A DNA stretch of 64,000 nucleotides from [Flexibacter] sp. ATCC 35103 (lineage in GTDB: Bacteria; Bacteroidota; Bacteroidia; Flavobacteriales; Flavobacteriaceae), in NCBI RefSeq assembly GCF_001975985.1, contig NZ_MTQF01000016.1, positions 1-64,000 of the forward strand. Direction: 5' to 3'. Of this stretch, positions 44,783 to 54,405 are shown in pieces. The notes below the pieces were generated by a model that saw nothing but the letters and a program-made list of their open reading frames with translations, made no database searches and was not told the origin of the DNA. Within the stretch, counting starts at the first letter, position 1; each line of letters opens with the position of its first letter. The position numbers and the translations under genes were made by a program.

Positions 44783-46141
44783 TCAACTCACACTTTTTGA
44801 AATAGATTCTAACACCTCTGCTATACTTAAATCAATAGCCTGAACTATTACTTCTATTTGCTCTTCATTTATAATCAATGGCGGAGAAATTGTAATGTGA
44901 TCACCGGATAAACCATCAAAGGATCCTTTACCTAAATAAATAACAACTCCTTTCTCAAATGCTTTATCAACAATTCTTTTACTTATATTCATCTCTTTGG
45001 CAAATGGTAATTTTGTTGTTCTGTCTTCTACAAATTCAATTCCAAGATATAGCCCCATTCCTCGAATATCTCCAACTATTTCGTGACGATAAAGACGCTG
45101 AAGTTTATCTATGAAAATTTCTCCCATTTTAAAACTGTTTTCAACTATGTTATTTTCTTCAACATAATCAATTATAAAACTTCCAATTGCTGCACCAACA
45201 GGGTTACAGGCAAAGGAATGCCCACCAAGAAAGGGTATTTTTCTTTTCTCAAATTCTGATGCAACTTTTTCATGGGCAATAACAGCTGAAAGTGGATAAT
45301 ATCCTCCGCTTATCCCTTTTCCGGCAGCGATAATATCTGGTGTAATACCAAATCTTTCCATTCCGAAATTAGTTCCTAATCTTCCAAAACTGGTTAGAAT
45401 TTCATCTGCAACAAATAGAATTCCATATTTATCACAAACCTTTCTTATTTCTTCAAAATACCCTTTCGTTGGCACAACAGCCCCTAATGCAGCTGCAACA
45501 ACCGGCTCAGCAATAAATGCCGCTACAGTTTCCGGTCCCGTTTCCAACAGGCATTTTTCTAATTCGCCGGCACTCATAATAGCATACTCTTCATCAGACA
45601 TTTCATTTGGCTTTCTGTAAGGATAAGATGGTGGTATATGCGGAAAATTATTCATCCATTTTTCATAAACAGCACGCCTTAAAGCCATACCACCAACGTC
45701 TAAGGTAAAAACTGAATTACCGTGGTAAGTCCCCCATCGGGATATTATTTTATATCGGTCTTTATCTCCTCTTATTTGATGATATTGCAGCGCCATTTTC
45801 AATGCTTGTTCGACAGCTTCTGTACCACTCGATGCTGTCCAGGCACGACTGAAGCCTTTTGGCGCAAAATTTACTAATTTGGTTAAATAGTTTTCAACTA
45901 CCTCTGATGTAAAAGTATGTGTTGGAATTAATGCAACATTATCCATCTGTTTTTTTACAACATCCGAAATACCTTCTATAGAATGCCCGAAACTTGAAAC
46001 CGAAGCAGTTCCGGAAGTTCCGTCAATATATTTTTTTCCATTTGTATCGTATAAATATATCCCCTCTGCATGAGTTATAGAAGGATATGGTCGGTCATAA
46101 TCAGGACAAACTAACATGGAATGAATCAAGCTCTTTATCAT
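44783..46141 (-). CDS. Class III PLP-dependent aminotransferase
   Basis: 452 residues of the aspartate aminotransferase/acetylornithine-type superfamily. Visible: SSGTEAVEQALKMA for cofactor phosphate binding, VADEILTSFGR with Asp246, and AAGKGISGG with the PLP Lys at about 275. Such enzymes move amino groups between omega-amino or alpha-amino compounds and keto acids. In the cluster it may make a diamino acid building block or tailor the product; the sequence alone does not say. It starts 18 bp after the sulfotransferase stop. Confidence 0.9.
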   Translation of the reverse strand: MIKSLIHSMLVCPDYDRPYPSITHAEGIYLYDTNGKKYIDGTSGTASVSSFGHSIEGISDVVKKQMDNVALIPTHTFTSEVVENYLTKLVNFAPKGFSRAWTASSGTEAVEQALKMALQYHQIRGDKDRYKIISRWGTYHGNSVFTLDVGGMALRRAVYEKWMNNFPHIPPSYPYRKPNEMSDEEYAIMSAGELEKCLLETGPETVAAFIAEPVVAAALGAVVPTKGYFEEIRKVCDKYGILFVADEILTSFGRLGTNFGMERFGITPDIIAAGKGISGGYYPLSAVIAHEKVASEFEKRKIPFLGGHSFACNPVGAAIGSFIIDYVEENNIVENSFKMGEIFIDKLQRLYRHEIVGDIRGMGLYLGIEFVEDRTTKLPFAKEMNISKRIVDKAFEKGVVIYLGKGSFDGLSGDHITISPPLIINEEQIEVIVQAIDLSIAEVLESISKSVS

Positions 46142-46159
46142 TTTTTTTTCTTTATTAAT

Positions 46160-47038
46160 TTATACTTTACTTCTGTTTCTACTTTCAAATCTTACGTAAG
46201 CCTGCCACATTTTTACTCCAAAATGTTTTTTTCCAATCTTTAGATTATTTAATCTATCATTCTTTTCGGTAAAATTTTTCAGGTCATTCTCAAAATTATC
46301 ACCGTAATCCGCTATTAATTTTTTAAATTTTTCCAATGCATATTCATAAAATTGCACATCCAGATGATTTGATTCTATGATATAATCCATAGTTTCCTGC
46401 GACGGAGGTGACGGATTTTTGATTAAGGATTCATTCAAAACAGTATAATAAGGAGACTTGAAATCAAAATATTTCTGAAACAAAATCAGCGATTCATCAA
46501 ATTTCTCTGTTAGTCCAAATACCGGAAAATGTTTCTCCAGGTTTTCAATCGCTTTTTCAAGCATTAAAGAATCACATTTACCATATTTAACGTCTTTAAA
46601 TCCTGATATTTGCCTTACCTGTCCATTGTCAAACTCAATACTGATATTAGAATCAAGAACATCTTTTAGTGTCATTCTGTTCTTAATAACCATATTGTGC
46701 AAATAATGAATATTGTGTTTTAAAATATAATTGTAATAAGAAGGTATTCTTGTAACAGGATCTCTAAATAATGTCGTGTATATACAAGGAGTATCATAAA
46801 ACTCATGCAAGCCAAAATTTGTGTGCCCGTTTAACAGTATAATTTTTTTCTTTTCCTCGCTTGGAAGATTAATAAACTTATTTAAAGATTTTTCTCCGCT
46901 TCCTTGAAACTCTTCAATGTAAAATGAATACTGTTTGTTAGAAGGAAAATTATTTTTTAAAATACTATTCAATGTTATTCCTCCACTTCTTGGCACATGA
47001 GTAAAAATCAGGCTGGAATTACTTGTTTTCGTTTTCAT
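46160..47038 (-). CDS. PAPS-dependent sulfotransferase
   Basis: 292 residues from the ATG at 47038; the open frame also has a TTG at 47044. The 5'-phosphosulfate loop is FTHVPRSGGITLNSIL (residues 12-27) and the 3'-phosphate site is RDPVTRIPSYYNY (from residue 92), as in the heparan/Sulfotransfer_2 branch. It overlaps the NRPS 2 stop by 20 bp, so it is translationally coupled to it. In the monobactam sulfazecin pathway a sulfotransferase N-sulfonates the carrier-bound peptide; here the same role is inferred. Confidence 0.87.
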   Translation of the reverse strand: MKTKTSNSSLIFTHVPRSGGITLNSILKNNFPSNKQYSFYIEEFQGSGEKSLNKFINLPSEEKKKIILLNGHTNFGLHEFYDTPCIYTTLFRDPVTRIPSYYNYILKHNIHYLHNMVIKNRMTLKDVLDSNISIEFDNGQVRQISGFKDVKYGKCDSLMLEKAIENLEKHFPVFGLTEKFDESLILFQKYFDFKSPYYTVLNESLIKNPSPPSQETMDYIIESNHLDVQFYEYALEKFKKLIADYGDNFENDLKNFTEKNDRLNNLKIGKKHFGVKMWQAYVRFESRNRSKV

Positions 47039-50000
47039 ATTCAATATTTACTGTTTTTCTGTTATTATTTGTAATATTCACCAATATGCCTGCTAATTCT
47101 TCCGGGGCATCACGAAGCAAATAATGCCCATGGTCCTTTATAATGCTCATATCGACAGTTTCGGCAAAAAGATGCCACCTTTTATGTTTTCTCTTGTAGC
47201 CTTTTGTGATCGGGTCAATGCTGCCTGTTATAAAATGAAGCGGCATCCTGAATTTATCAAATCTGTTCCTTTTCTTGGTAGCTTCCAGGTAATGGTTGAA
47301 ACCTGCTACGGCCAGATCACTGTCATATCTGAAATTTTTAATGAAAAATTCCTGATCCAATGGGTCTGTTGGAATTGTGCTGCCCAGCGAAGTAAGAAAA
47401 TTGACTACTTCAGAATCATTTCGTCTTCCAAATCCAAGGCTTTTTCTGGTACGCGGAAAAATTGCTCCAATACAGATTGCCTCTACATTAAAATTAATGC
47501 GTTGAAGAATCTCTACAATACTTATGGCCAAAACATTACCGTTACATTGTCCGAAAATAATGATTGGCGTATGTACTTTTTCCTGAATTTCACGAACGAC
47601 ATCTTCGCTTAATTCATACAGCATTTCCAACATATCCTGGCCTTCGCCCGGATCGGTCCTTGGTAATTTCAAACCGTAGAAGTTGATATTTGTCGAATCT
47701 TTTTCAATAAACTCAACAGTCCTGGTAAAACTCAAAGGATCTCCGGCTGAATTTGGGATTCCAATAATGGTAACTTCAGCCTTTTCCTTTACATCCAGCA
47801 TTTGGGTCAATAAATCATTCGATTTTTTATTGGCTTTGATATGTTTGGCCAATTCCCTTATCGTTGGGTTTCTGTACAAATCCGGCACCGAATAATTATT
47901 ACTCAGAGAAACAAGCCTGATTGCTTTAAAAGAATCACCTCCCAAATCAAAAAAGTTATCCTCCAAACTGATTTTTTCCAGACCAAATGTTTTTTTCCAT
48001 AATTCTACCAGTTCTTTTTCCAAATCAGTTTCTGCTTCTACATAATTTGTATTGGTATCAATTTTAACCTCATGGTTTTTCAACATTATTCTGTTAATCT
48101 TTCCGTTTGGCGTTAAGGGAAAACTCTCTAACCGAACAAAATAAGACGGCACCATATAGACCGGTACTTTTTCTTTTAGGAAATCTTTTATCTGCTGGGC
48201 ATCTATTTCATTATCAGAAGTATAGAACGCAACAAGGGTAACCTCGCCATTGGCATTTTTACTATCAATGATAACGCCTTCCTTTATAGGGGTAAAATCA
48301 TTAAAAGCAAGCTCTATTTCGCCTAATTCTACCCTGTGCCCTTTTACTTTGACCTGTGTATCTATTCTTCCCAGAAATTCCATCGTACCATCCGGCAAAA
48401 GTTTTGCAAGATCTCCTGTTCTGTAAATGCGCTCTTTTGTTGTTACCCCTTCTATTGGTCCATGTAAAAAAGATTTTTCGGTAAGTTCCTTGTTGTTCAG
48501 ATATCCTCTGCCAACTCCTGGTCCGGCCAATAGAATTTCTCCCATAACTCCAACGGGAACCTGTTTTAGATGCCTGTCTACGATATATAAATCAAAATAC
48601 TGGATAGGACGCTTCATTACCGGAACGGTCTTGTAATCAGGACACTCATGCATGATATAATGCGACATATCATCTGAAACCTCCGTAGCTCCGTAGGTAT
48701 TGACAATTGGAATTTCACTGTACAGGTCAAACCATCTCTTTACCATTGACGGCAATAGTGTTTCTGCATTTAAGATCAGTATTTTTAATGCCTCATATTT
48801 GTATGCAGAGGGTAAAGATTCGAGATTGTGCAGCATCTCATTAAAATAAGACGGAACAAGTTCCAGTACTGTTATCTGATCTGAATCGATACTTTTTGTG
48901 AATTTGACAATATCGGTAATGAAATTATAATCATAAATAATAGTGGTACCTCCTAGGGCCAGGGCAGAAAACATTTGCCATACCGAGATATCAAAAGTAT
49001 GGGAGGCATTTTGCGCCACAACACTGTTTTGATCCATTTTCATCTCGACAATCTTCGCCCCAATATGATTTATCATTCCCCAGTGTTCAATCATAACCCC
49101 TTTGGGTTTGCCTGTAGATCCCGAAGTATAGATCACATAGGCCAGACTCTCCAGGTTTGATTTTATAGCTATGGCATCTGTGCTACTGTTTTGGATGATG
49201 CCTTTCATCTGGTCAAGATGGATTACCGGTATTGATAAATTTAATTTTTCTATTTGATCCAATGAAACGGAATCATCTATTAAAAGCGCTTTTATGCCTG
49301 AATCTTCAATAGTTTGCTGTAACCTCTCATCAGGATTTTGTTTATCAAGGGGAACATAAGCGCCCGAAGATTTCCAGATGCCCAGTATGGACACCATCAT
49401 ATTGACAGAACGGTCCATCATCACACCAAACAAAAAATCTTCTTTTACCCCAAATCTATTGATAAGGTACCCTGCCAGATGATTGGTCTGTGTATCGAGT
49501 GACTTATAGTTGATCTGGTGGTCATAATGCTGAATCGCAATTTTATCAGGATTGATTTTTACCTGTTCCTCTATAAGCTCAAGTATGCCTTTATCCACAT
49601 CAAAATAAGGCTCAACAACATTAAAACTATCCAATAATTGCTTTTCACTTTTACTAATAGTATGAATGTCCTGAACTGATTGCTGCGGGTTTTTTACCAT
49701 AAAATCAAGGATGTTGAAATAAAGTTCTGAAATTTTCTCCAGTGATAAACCGCTTTTCAGTTTCCTTCTTGAGTGCAGCGCTATGGAATAACTGTCCTGG
49801 TTTGCACTTAAGTTAAAATCAAAGAACGTGTTGGTGAGCTCGTTACTGGAAACTTCTTTTTGATTCCCTTGTTGCTCATGAACCGATTCGTCTTTTATAT
49901 CATCGTAGATATAAAAATCAATGTAGTTAAAAACCATATCAAAAAACGGATTCCCCTGATCTGATTTATGGCTCAGTATCTTTGAAATACCCGCAAGGCT

Positions 50001-53000
50001 TAACTTTTCAAATTTCTTTATTTTGATCAGTTTATCATTTACTTCCTGTATAAAATCGCGGCATTGCAAATCCTGGTCAACATGTATCTTTAACGGTATT
50101 GTATTTAAAAAACATCCCAGGATCTTATCGCTCTCACTTGTTGAGGGTCTTGTGTTGGTCACCATTCCAACAACAACTTCGGCGTTATAGTTCAACATTT
50201 TCATCAAACAGGCAAACGCGCTAAAGGAAATCGCTTTTACCGTTACATCCATTTGCTTTGCCAATGCATTGATATAAGCTGTCTGCTCTTTATCCAGACT
50301 AAAAGAGAATCCTTGCGGTTCGGCAAAATCTTCATCAGAAAAAATATCAAGACGCGTGTGCTCAGACAATTCCTCGATCCAAAAAGATTTCACCGTTTGA
50401 TCATGCTTGTCAATTTCATTTTGAAAAATAAAATCCCTGTAGCTCGATTTTAATTTCTGTGGTAAAAAATCAGGTGTATCTTTTAATTGCAGATACAGGT
50501 TATTAAGTTCTGTTATAAAAGAGGCATTACTCCAGCCGTCTAAAATAGAATGGTGAAATTGCCACACAAAAATTACTTTATCGGCACCGGCATAAAAAAC
50601 CGACATTTTCCATAACGGCGCTTTTGAAAAATCAAACGGGGTTTCGACTTCTTTTCTCAGATAATCCCTGATTCTCTGCTCTTGCCCGGAGAGATCCAGC
50701 CATGCAATATCTTCACTGTAGATCCGGAAATCAACTTTTTTATAAACGATTTGAACCTCTGCCCCAAAATCTTTTATATTAAAACCGGTCCTTAAAATTT
50801 CATGTTTCGCCGTTAGTAAGGCCAATGCTTTCTCAAATCGTTCTATGTCAAATTCAGCATACATATTGGTATACACAAACTGGTCGTGATATACGCCCGG
50901 GATCTCGTTGAACAAAGAGGTAAAAACCATACCGGTTTCTATATCACTCATTGGATAAACATCCTCGATATTTTCAGGGTCAGTTATCTTTTCTGAACTC
51001 ATAATGCGCTCTTTTAGACCTTCCAGTTCAAGGCTTACTTGTAGTTCCCGCTGCTTTAACTGCTCCATGTTTTCAAGCATATCATCCTGGGAAAGTACGA
51101 TATAATCCGCCAGTGATTTTATGGTATTGTTTCGGTAAATATCGGCAACCGAAATCTCCAGGTTCAGCGATTTTCTGGATTCATTAATAATTCGAAGTAC
51201 TTTTATGGAATCTCCTCCTAATTCAAAAAAGGTATTATGAATGCCTATCGCTTCCCTCTCCAGTACTTTTTGCCATATCAAAACCAGTTTTTCTTCTATT
51301 TCATTAGTCGGCGCGGCATATGGTGTACCGGTATTGGTATTATGGGTACCAAGGTTATAGAGCGCCTTTTTGTCAATTTTTCCGTTTACCGTCAAAGGCA
51401 TGCTTTCCAGCTCTATAAACCAAGACGGGATCATATACTCCGGAAGGATGCTGCTTAATGCATTTCTAAAATCTGCCACCGTAACGCTGCCTTGCGTGGT
51501 TACATAAGCAAATATGCTTTTTTGCTGTGAGGCATCTTCTTTGACCAAAAGGGCTGCTTCCTTGACTTTTGGAAGGCTTAAAATCGCACTCTCGATTTCG
51601 CCCAGTTCAATACGATACCCCCTGATTTTTACCTGTTCATCGATTCTTCCCTCATACTGCATCTCGCCATTGGCTAATATGCGCACAAGGTCACCCGATC
51701 TGTAGAGTCTTTCTCCCTTGGCAAACGGGTTTTCAATAAATTTTTGCCTGGTCAGCTCTTCCTGGTTCAGATACCCTCTGCCTACCCCTAAACCGCCAAC
51801 GTAAAGCTCTCCGATGAGCCCTATGGGAACAAACTGCTGGTTTTGGTCTAAAACATAGCCAGAAAGCGTCGGGAGGGGTTTCCCGATATTGCTGATATTG
51901 AATTGGATATCAGAATCCATGATTTCCTTGTAGGTAACATGCACCGTGGTCTCGGTAATACCGTACATGTTGATGAGCCTGGTCTGGGGATAACGCGATT
52001 TCCAGTCTTTTAATTTCTTCGGGGCCAGTGCTTCTCCCCCAAAAATCACATAACGAAGCCTCAGATCCAAATTGGCGTTTTCTGCTTCCCGGGCAATTAA
52101 ATTGTAAAATGCCGAAGGCGTCTGGTTTAGTATCGTTACTTTTTCTTCGATCAATAGATCAAGGAACAGTTTGGGGTCCTTGGCAATTTCAGTTGCAATC
52201 ACAATGAGTTTCCCTCCAAAGAAAAGGGCGCCGTACATCTCCCAAACCGAAAAATCAAAACTGTAGGAATGGAACATCGTCCAGACATCAACAGACGAAA
52301 AATCAAATAAATCCTCCTCGTTGAGAAGTAATCGCGTTACGTTTCTATGCTCTATGATGACCCCTTTCGGGTTTCCTGTGGTTCCCGAAGTATAGATGAC
52401 ATAGGCAATATTATCCGGTGTATTGATTTTCTGAATATTTGATTTTGAATAAGTAGCCTCAACCAGGGCAAACTTTTCAAATTCATTCTCATCCAATACC
52501 ACTCTTGATGCCGTATCTTTTATAATATAATTTACCCTCTCAGACGGAAAATCAGCATTGATGGGTACATATCCGGCACCTGATTTTAAGATCCCAAGAA
52601 TGCTGATTACCATTCTTATGCCTGGACGCATATTGATGCATATCAAATCATCGGCTGCAGTTTGGTACTGCTCCCTTAAATAAGCCCCAAGCTGGTTCGA
52701 GGCTTCATTAAGCTCCTTATACGTTAGCCTATCATTGCCAAAAACAACAGCGATATTATCCGGGTATTTTAATGCCTGTTCTTCAAAAATATCAATAATC
52801 GTAACATCTGAAGGATAACTCACATTTGAATTGTCAAACATGGAAACCAAATGCTCTTTTTCTGAAATGCTCAGATAATCGATTTTTTCAATTAAAATAG
52901 ACGGGGTTGCATATATAATTTTAACAATATTTTCAAAATGAGTAAATATTTTTTTTACAAATAACTCATTGTATATATCTGTATTGTACTCAATTTTTAA

Positions 53001-54395
53001 GGTTAATTCGTCTTCAGATTCTTCAAAAGTAAATGTCAGATCAAAGTGGGCGGTTGTTTTATCAAATTCAAACGGCTCTATCGTAAAATTATTAAGATTA
53101 ATTTCATTTTGATTTAACTTTTTATGGTTTTGCAAAACAATCATTACATCAAACAAAGCTGAATGAGAAGGGTCTCTTATCAAATCAAGTTTTGAAACCA
53201 AATCACTAAATGGATATTGCTGATTCTGTAATCCATTCAATAAATTCGTTTTTTCTTTGCTTAATAAATCAACAAAACTATTTTCATCATCAAAATGCGA
53301 ACGAATAGCTATAGTATTGATATATAAACCAATCTGATTTTCTAATTCAGGATGTTCTCTTCCGGCAACAGGTGTACCAATTATAATATCCTTTTGGCCT
53401 GAATATCTGTATAATAAAATTTTAACTACCGTCTCCAGCAAAATGAATAAAGAAACATTATTGTTTTTTGCTATTTCATTTAACATTCGTGGCAATTCGC
53501 CTAAATAATTATTCGTTATAAAATCACCATTAAAAGTTTGAATTGCAGGTCTTTTACTTTTAGTCGATAAATCAAGAATTGGAATTTCGCCTTTTAGCTG
53601 ATCCAGCCAAAAAATTTCTGCGTTTTTATATTTTTCGGTTCGAAACCCTTCCTGAACCCACGAAGAATAATCTTTATATTGTATGTCGAGTTTTGGTAAC
53701 TGAATTGGAAGATTATTCTTTATACAATTATAAATATAAAATATTTCTGAAAACAATACTTTTACTGACCATCCATCACTAATGATATGATGCATAACAA
53801 TAAAAAATATGCTTTCATTTTCATTGGTCTTAAATAAACAGATTTTGAATAAAGGTGCATTTTCTAATTTAAAAGGAACCGTATTATTCTCTGAAATTAT
53901 CTCTTTAATTTTTTCGTTTTTATCCACTAAATGAGAAAAATCTAAATACTCAAAATTCAAATTAATTTCATCTGTACTTTGTATAAATTGCCTTGCCGTT
54001 TCTGTGACAGGATCAAACCTGAAAGAAGTTCTTAAAATCTCATGTCTATCAACCACATATTTAAATGACTGCTCAATAATTTCTTTTTCCAACTGGCCTG
54101 AAATTTTTGCCGCAAAAGAAATATTATAAGCCTGAGATCCTCCTTCAAACTGACTTAAAATCCACATTCTGTGCTGTGACGAAGTTAAATTATAAGAATC
54201 CTGAAATGGTATAGCCGAAATATTTTTTTCAGGAATTGAATCAAAATATTTAAGTATATCTGTTTTTCTTGTTTTTATTAGATTAATAGTGTCCTCATCT
54301 AACTTTGAATTATTATAGCATTTTATAGATAAATCATTTCCCTTTTTAGAAATCTTTATCCCTTTTACTTCTAAAGCCTTTAAAAAATCATTCAT
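47019..54395 (-). CDS. NRPS 2: TubC dock-C-A(Thr)-PCP-C-A(?)-PCP-TE with Cys nucleophile
   Basis: 2,458 residues. Domains: TubC-type N-terminal docking region (1-50); C (68-500, MHHIISDGWS at 201-210); A (530-1010); PCP (Ser1063); C (1143-1580, FHHSILDGWS at 1280-1289); A (1600-2100); PCP (Ser2155); TE (2205-2440). The specificity code of A1 reads D714 F715 W718 N757 I784 G786 M810 V818 H819 K1006, DFWNIGMVHK, the well-known threonine code. A2 reads D1802 I1803 W1806 E1845 I1874 N1876 T1900 D1908 D1909 K2099, which I cannot assign; acidic residues hint at a basic side chain. The TE nucleophile elbow is GQCNG, Cys2284, with Asp2394 and His2424. The last two thirds are visibly more GC-rich than the first C domain. 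Confidence 0.93.
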   Translation of the reverse strand: MNDFLKALEVKGIKISKKGNDLSIKCYNNSKLDEDTINLIKTRKTDILKYFDSIPEKNISAIPFQDSYNLTSSQHRMWILSQFEGGSQAYNISFAAKISGQLEKEIIEQSFKYVVDRHEILRTSFRFDPVTETARQFIQSTDEINLNFEYLDFSHLVDKNEKIKEIISENNTVPFKLENAPLFKICLFKTNENESIFFIVMHHIISDGWSVKVLFSEIFYIYNCIKNNLPIQLPKLDIQYKDYSSWVQEGFRTEKYKNAEIFWLDQLKGEIPILDLSTKSKRPAIQTFNGDFITNNYLGELPRMLNEIAKNNNVSLFILLETVVKILLYRYSGQKDIIIGTPVAGREHPELENQIGLYINTIAIRSHFDDENSFVDLLSKEKTNLLNGLQNQQYPFSDLVSKLDLIRDPSHSALFDVMIVLQNHKKLNQNEINLNNFTIEPFEFDKTTAHFDLTFTFEESEDELTLKIEYNTDIYNELFVKKIFTHFENIVKIIYATPSILIEKIDYLSISEKEHLVSMFDNSNVSYPSDVTIIDIFEEQALKYPDNIAVVFGNDRLTYKELNEASNQLGAYLREQYQTAADDLICINMRPGIRMVISILGILKSGAGYVPINADFPSERVNYIIKDTASRVVLDENEFEKFALVEATYSKSNIQKINTPDNIAYVIYTSGTTGNPKGVIIEHRNVTRLLLNEEDLFDFSSVDVWTMFHSYSFDFSVWEMYGALFFGGKLIVIATEIAKDPKLFLDLLIEEKVTILNQTPSAFYNLIAREAENANLDLRLRYVIFGGEALAPKKLKDWKSRYPQTRLINMYGITETTVHVTYKEIMDSDIQFNISNIGKPLPTLSGYVLDQNQQFVPIGLIGELYVGGLGVGRGYLNQEELTRQKFIENPFAKGERLYRSGDLVRILANGEMQYEGRIDEQVKIRGYRIELGEIESAILSLPKVKEAALLVKEDASQQKSIFAYVTTQGSVTVADFRNALSSILPEYMIPSWFIELESMPLTVNGKIDKKALYNLGTHNTNTGTPYAAPTNEIEEKLVLIWQKVLEREAIGIHNTFFELGGDSIKVLRIINESRKSLNLEISVADIYRNNTIKSLADYIVLSQDDMLENMEQLKQRELQVSLELEGLKERIMSSEKITDPENIEDVYPMSDIETGMVFTSLFNEIPGVYHDQFVYTNMYAEFDIERFEKALALLTAKHEILRTGFNIKDFGAEVQIVYKKVDFRIYSEDIAWLDLSGQEQRIRDYLRKEVETPFDFSKAPLWKMSVFYAGADKVIFVWQFHHSILDGWSNASFITELNNLYLQLKDTPDFLPQKLKSSYRDFIFQNEIDKHDQTVKSFWIEELSEHTRLDIFSDEDFAEPQGFSFSLDKEQTAYINALAKQMDVTVKAISFSAFACLMKMLNYNAEVVVGMVTNTRPSTSESDKILGCFLNTIPLKIHVDQDLQCRDFIQEVNDKLIKIKKFEKLSLAGISKILSHKSDQGNPFFDMVFNYIDFYIYDDIKDESVHEQQGNQKEVSSNELTNTFFDFNLSANQDSYSIALHSRRKLKSGLSLEKISELYFNILDFMVKNPQQSVQDIHTISKSEKQLLDSFNVVEPYFDVDKGILELIEEQVKINPDKIAIQHYDHQINYKSLDTQTNHLAGYLINRFGVKEDFLFGVMMDRSVNMMVSILGIWKSSGAYVPLDKQNPDERLQQTIEDSGIKALLIDDSVSLDQIEKLNLSIPVIHLDQMKGIIQNSSTDAIAIKSNLESLAYVIYTSGSTGKPKGVMIEHWGMINHIGAKIVEMKMDQNSVVAQNASHTFDISVWQMFSALALGGTTIIYDYNFITDIVKFTKSIDSDQITVLELVPSYFNEMLHNLESLPSAYKYEALKILILNAETLLPSMVKRWFDLYSEIPIVNTYGATEVSDDMSHYIMHECPDYKTVPVMKRPIQYFDLYIVDRHLKQVPVGVMGEILLAGPGVGRGYLNNKELTEKSFLHGPIEGVTTKERIYRTGDLAKLLPDGTMEFLGRIDTQVKVKGHRVELGEIELAFNDFTPIKEGVIIDSKNANGEVTLVAFYTSDNEIDAQQIKDFLKEKVPVYMVPSYFVRLESFPLTPNGKINRIMLKNHEVKIDTNTNYVEAETDLEKELVELWKKTFGLEKISLEDNFFDLGGDSFKAIRLVSLSNNYSVPDLYRNPTIRELAKHIKANKKSNDLLTQMLDVKEKAEVTIIGIPNSAGDPLSFTRTVEFIEKDSTNINFYGLKLPRTDPGEGQDMLEMLYELSEDVVREIQEKVHTPIIIFGQCNGNVLAISIVEILQRINFNVEAICIGAIFPRTRKSLGFGRRNDSEVVNFLTSLGSTIPTDPLDQEFFIKNFRYDSDLAVAGFNHYLEATKKRNRFDKFRMPLHFITGSIDPITKGYKRKHKRWHLFAETVDMSIIKDHGHYLLRDAPEELAGILVNITNNNRKTVNIEYENENK

Positions 54396-54405
54396 TTTAT
54401 TAATC

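Noticed and set aside
44783..46141. Aminotransferase as EctB (diaminobutyrate aminotransferase)
   Set aside because: Same fold class, but no ectA/ectC neighbours and no feature that singles out EctB; kept as a general class III enzyme.
47124..47612. 162-residue plus-strand frame antisense to the TE domain
   Set aside because: Long only because of the GC-richer composition of NRPS 2; the minus strand carries the intact TE motifs.
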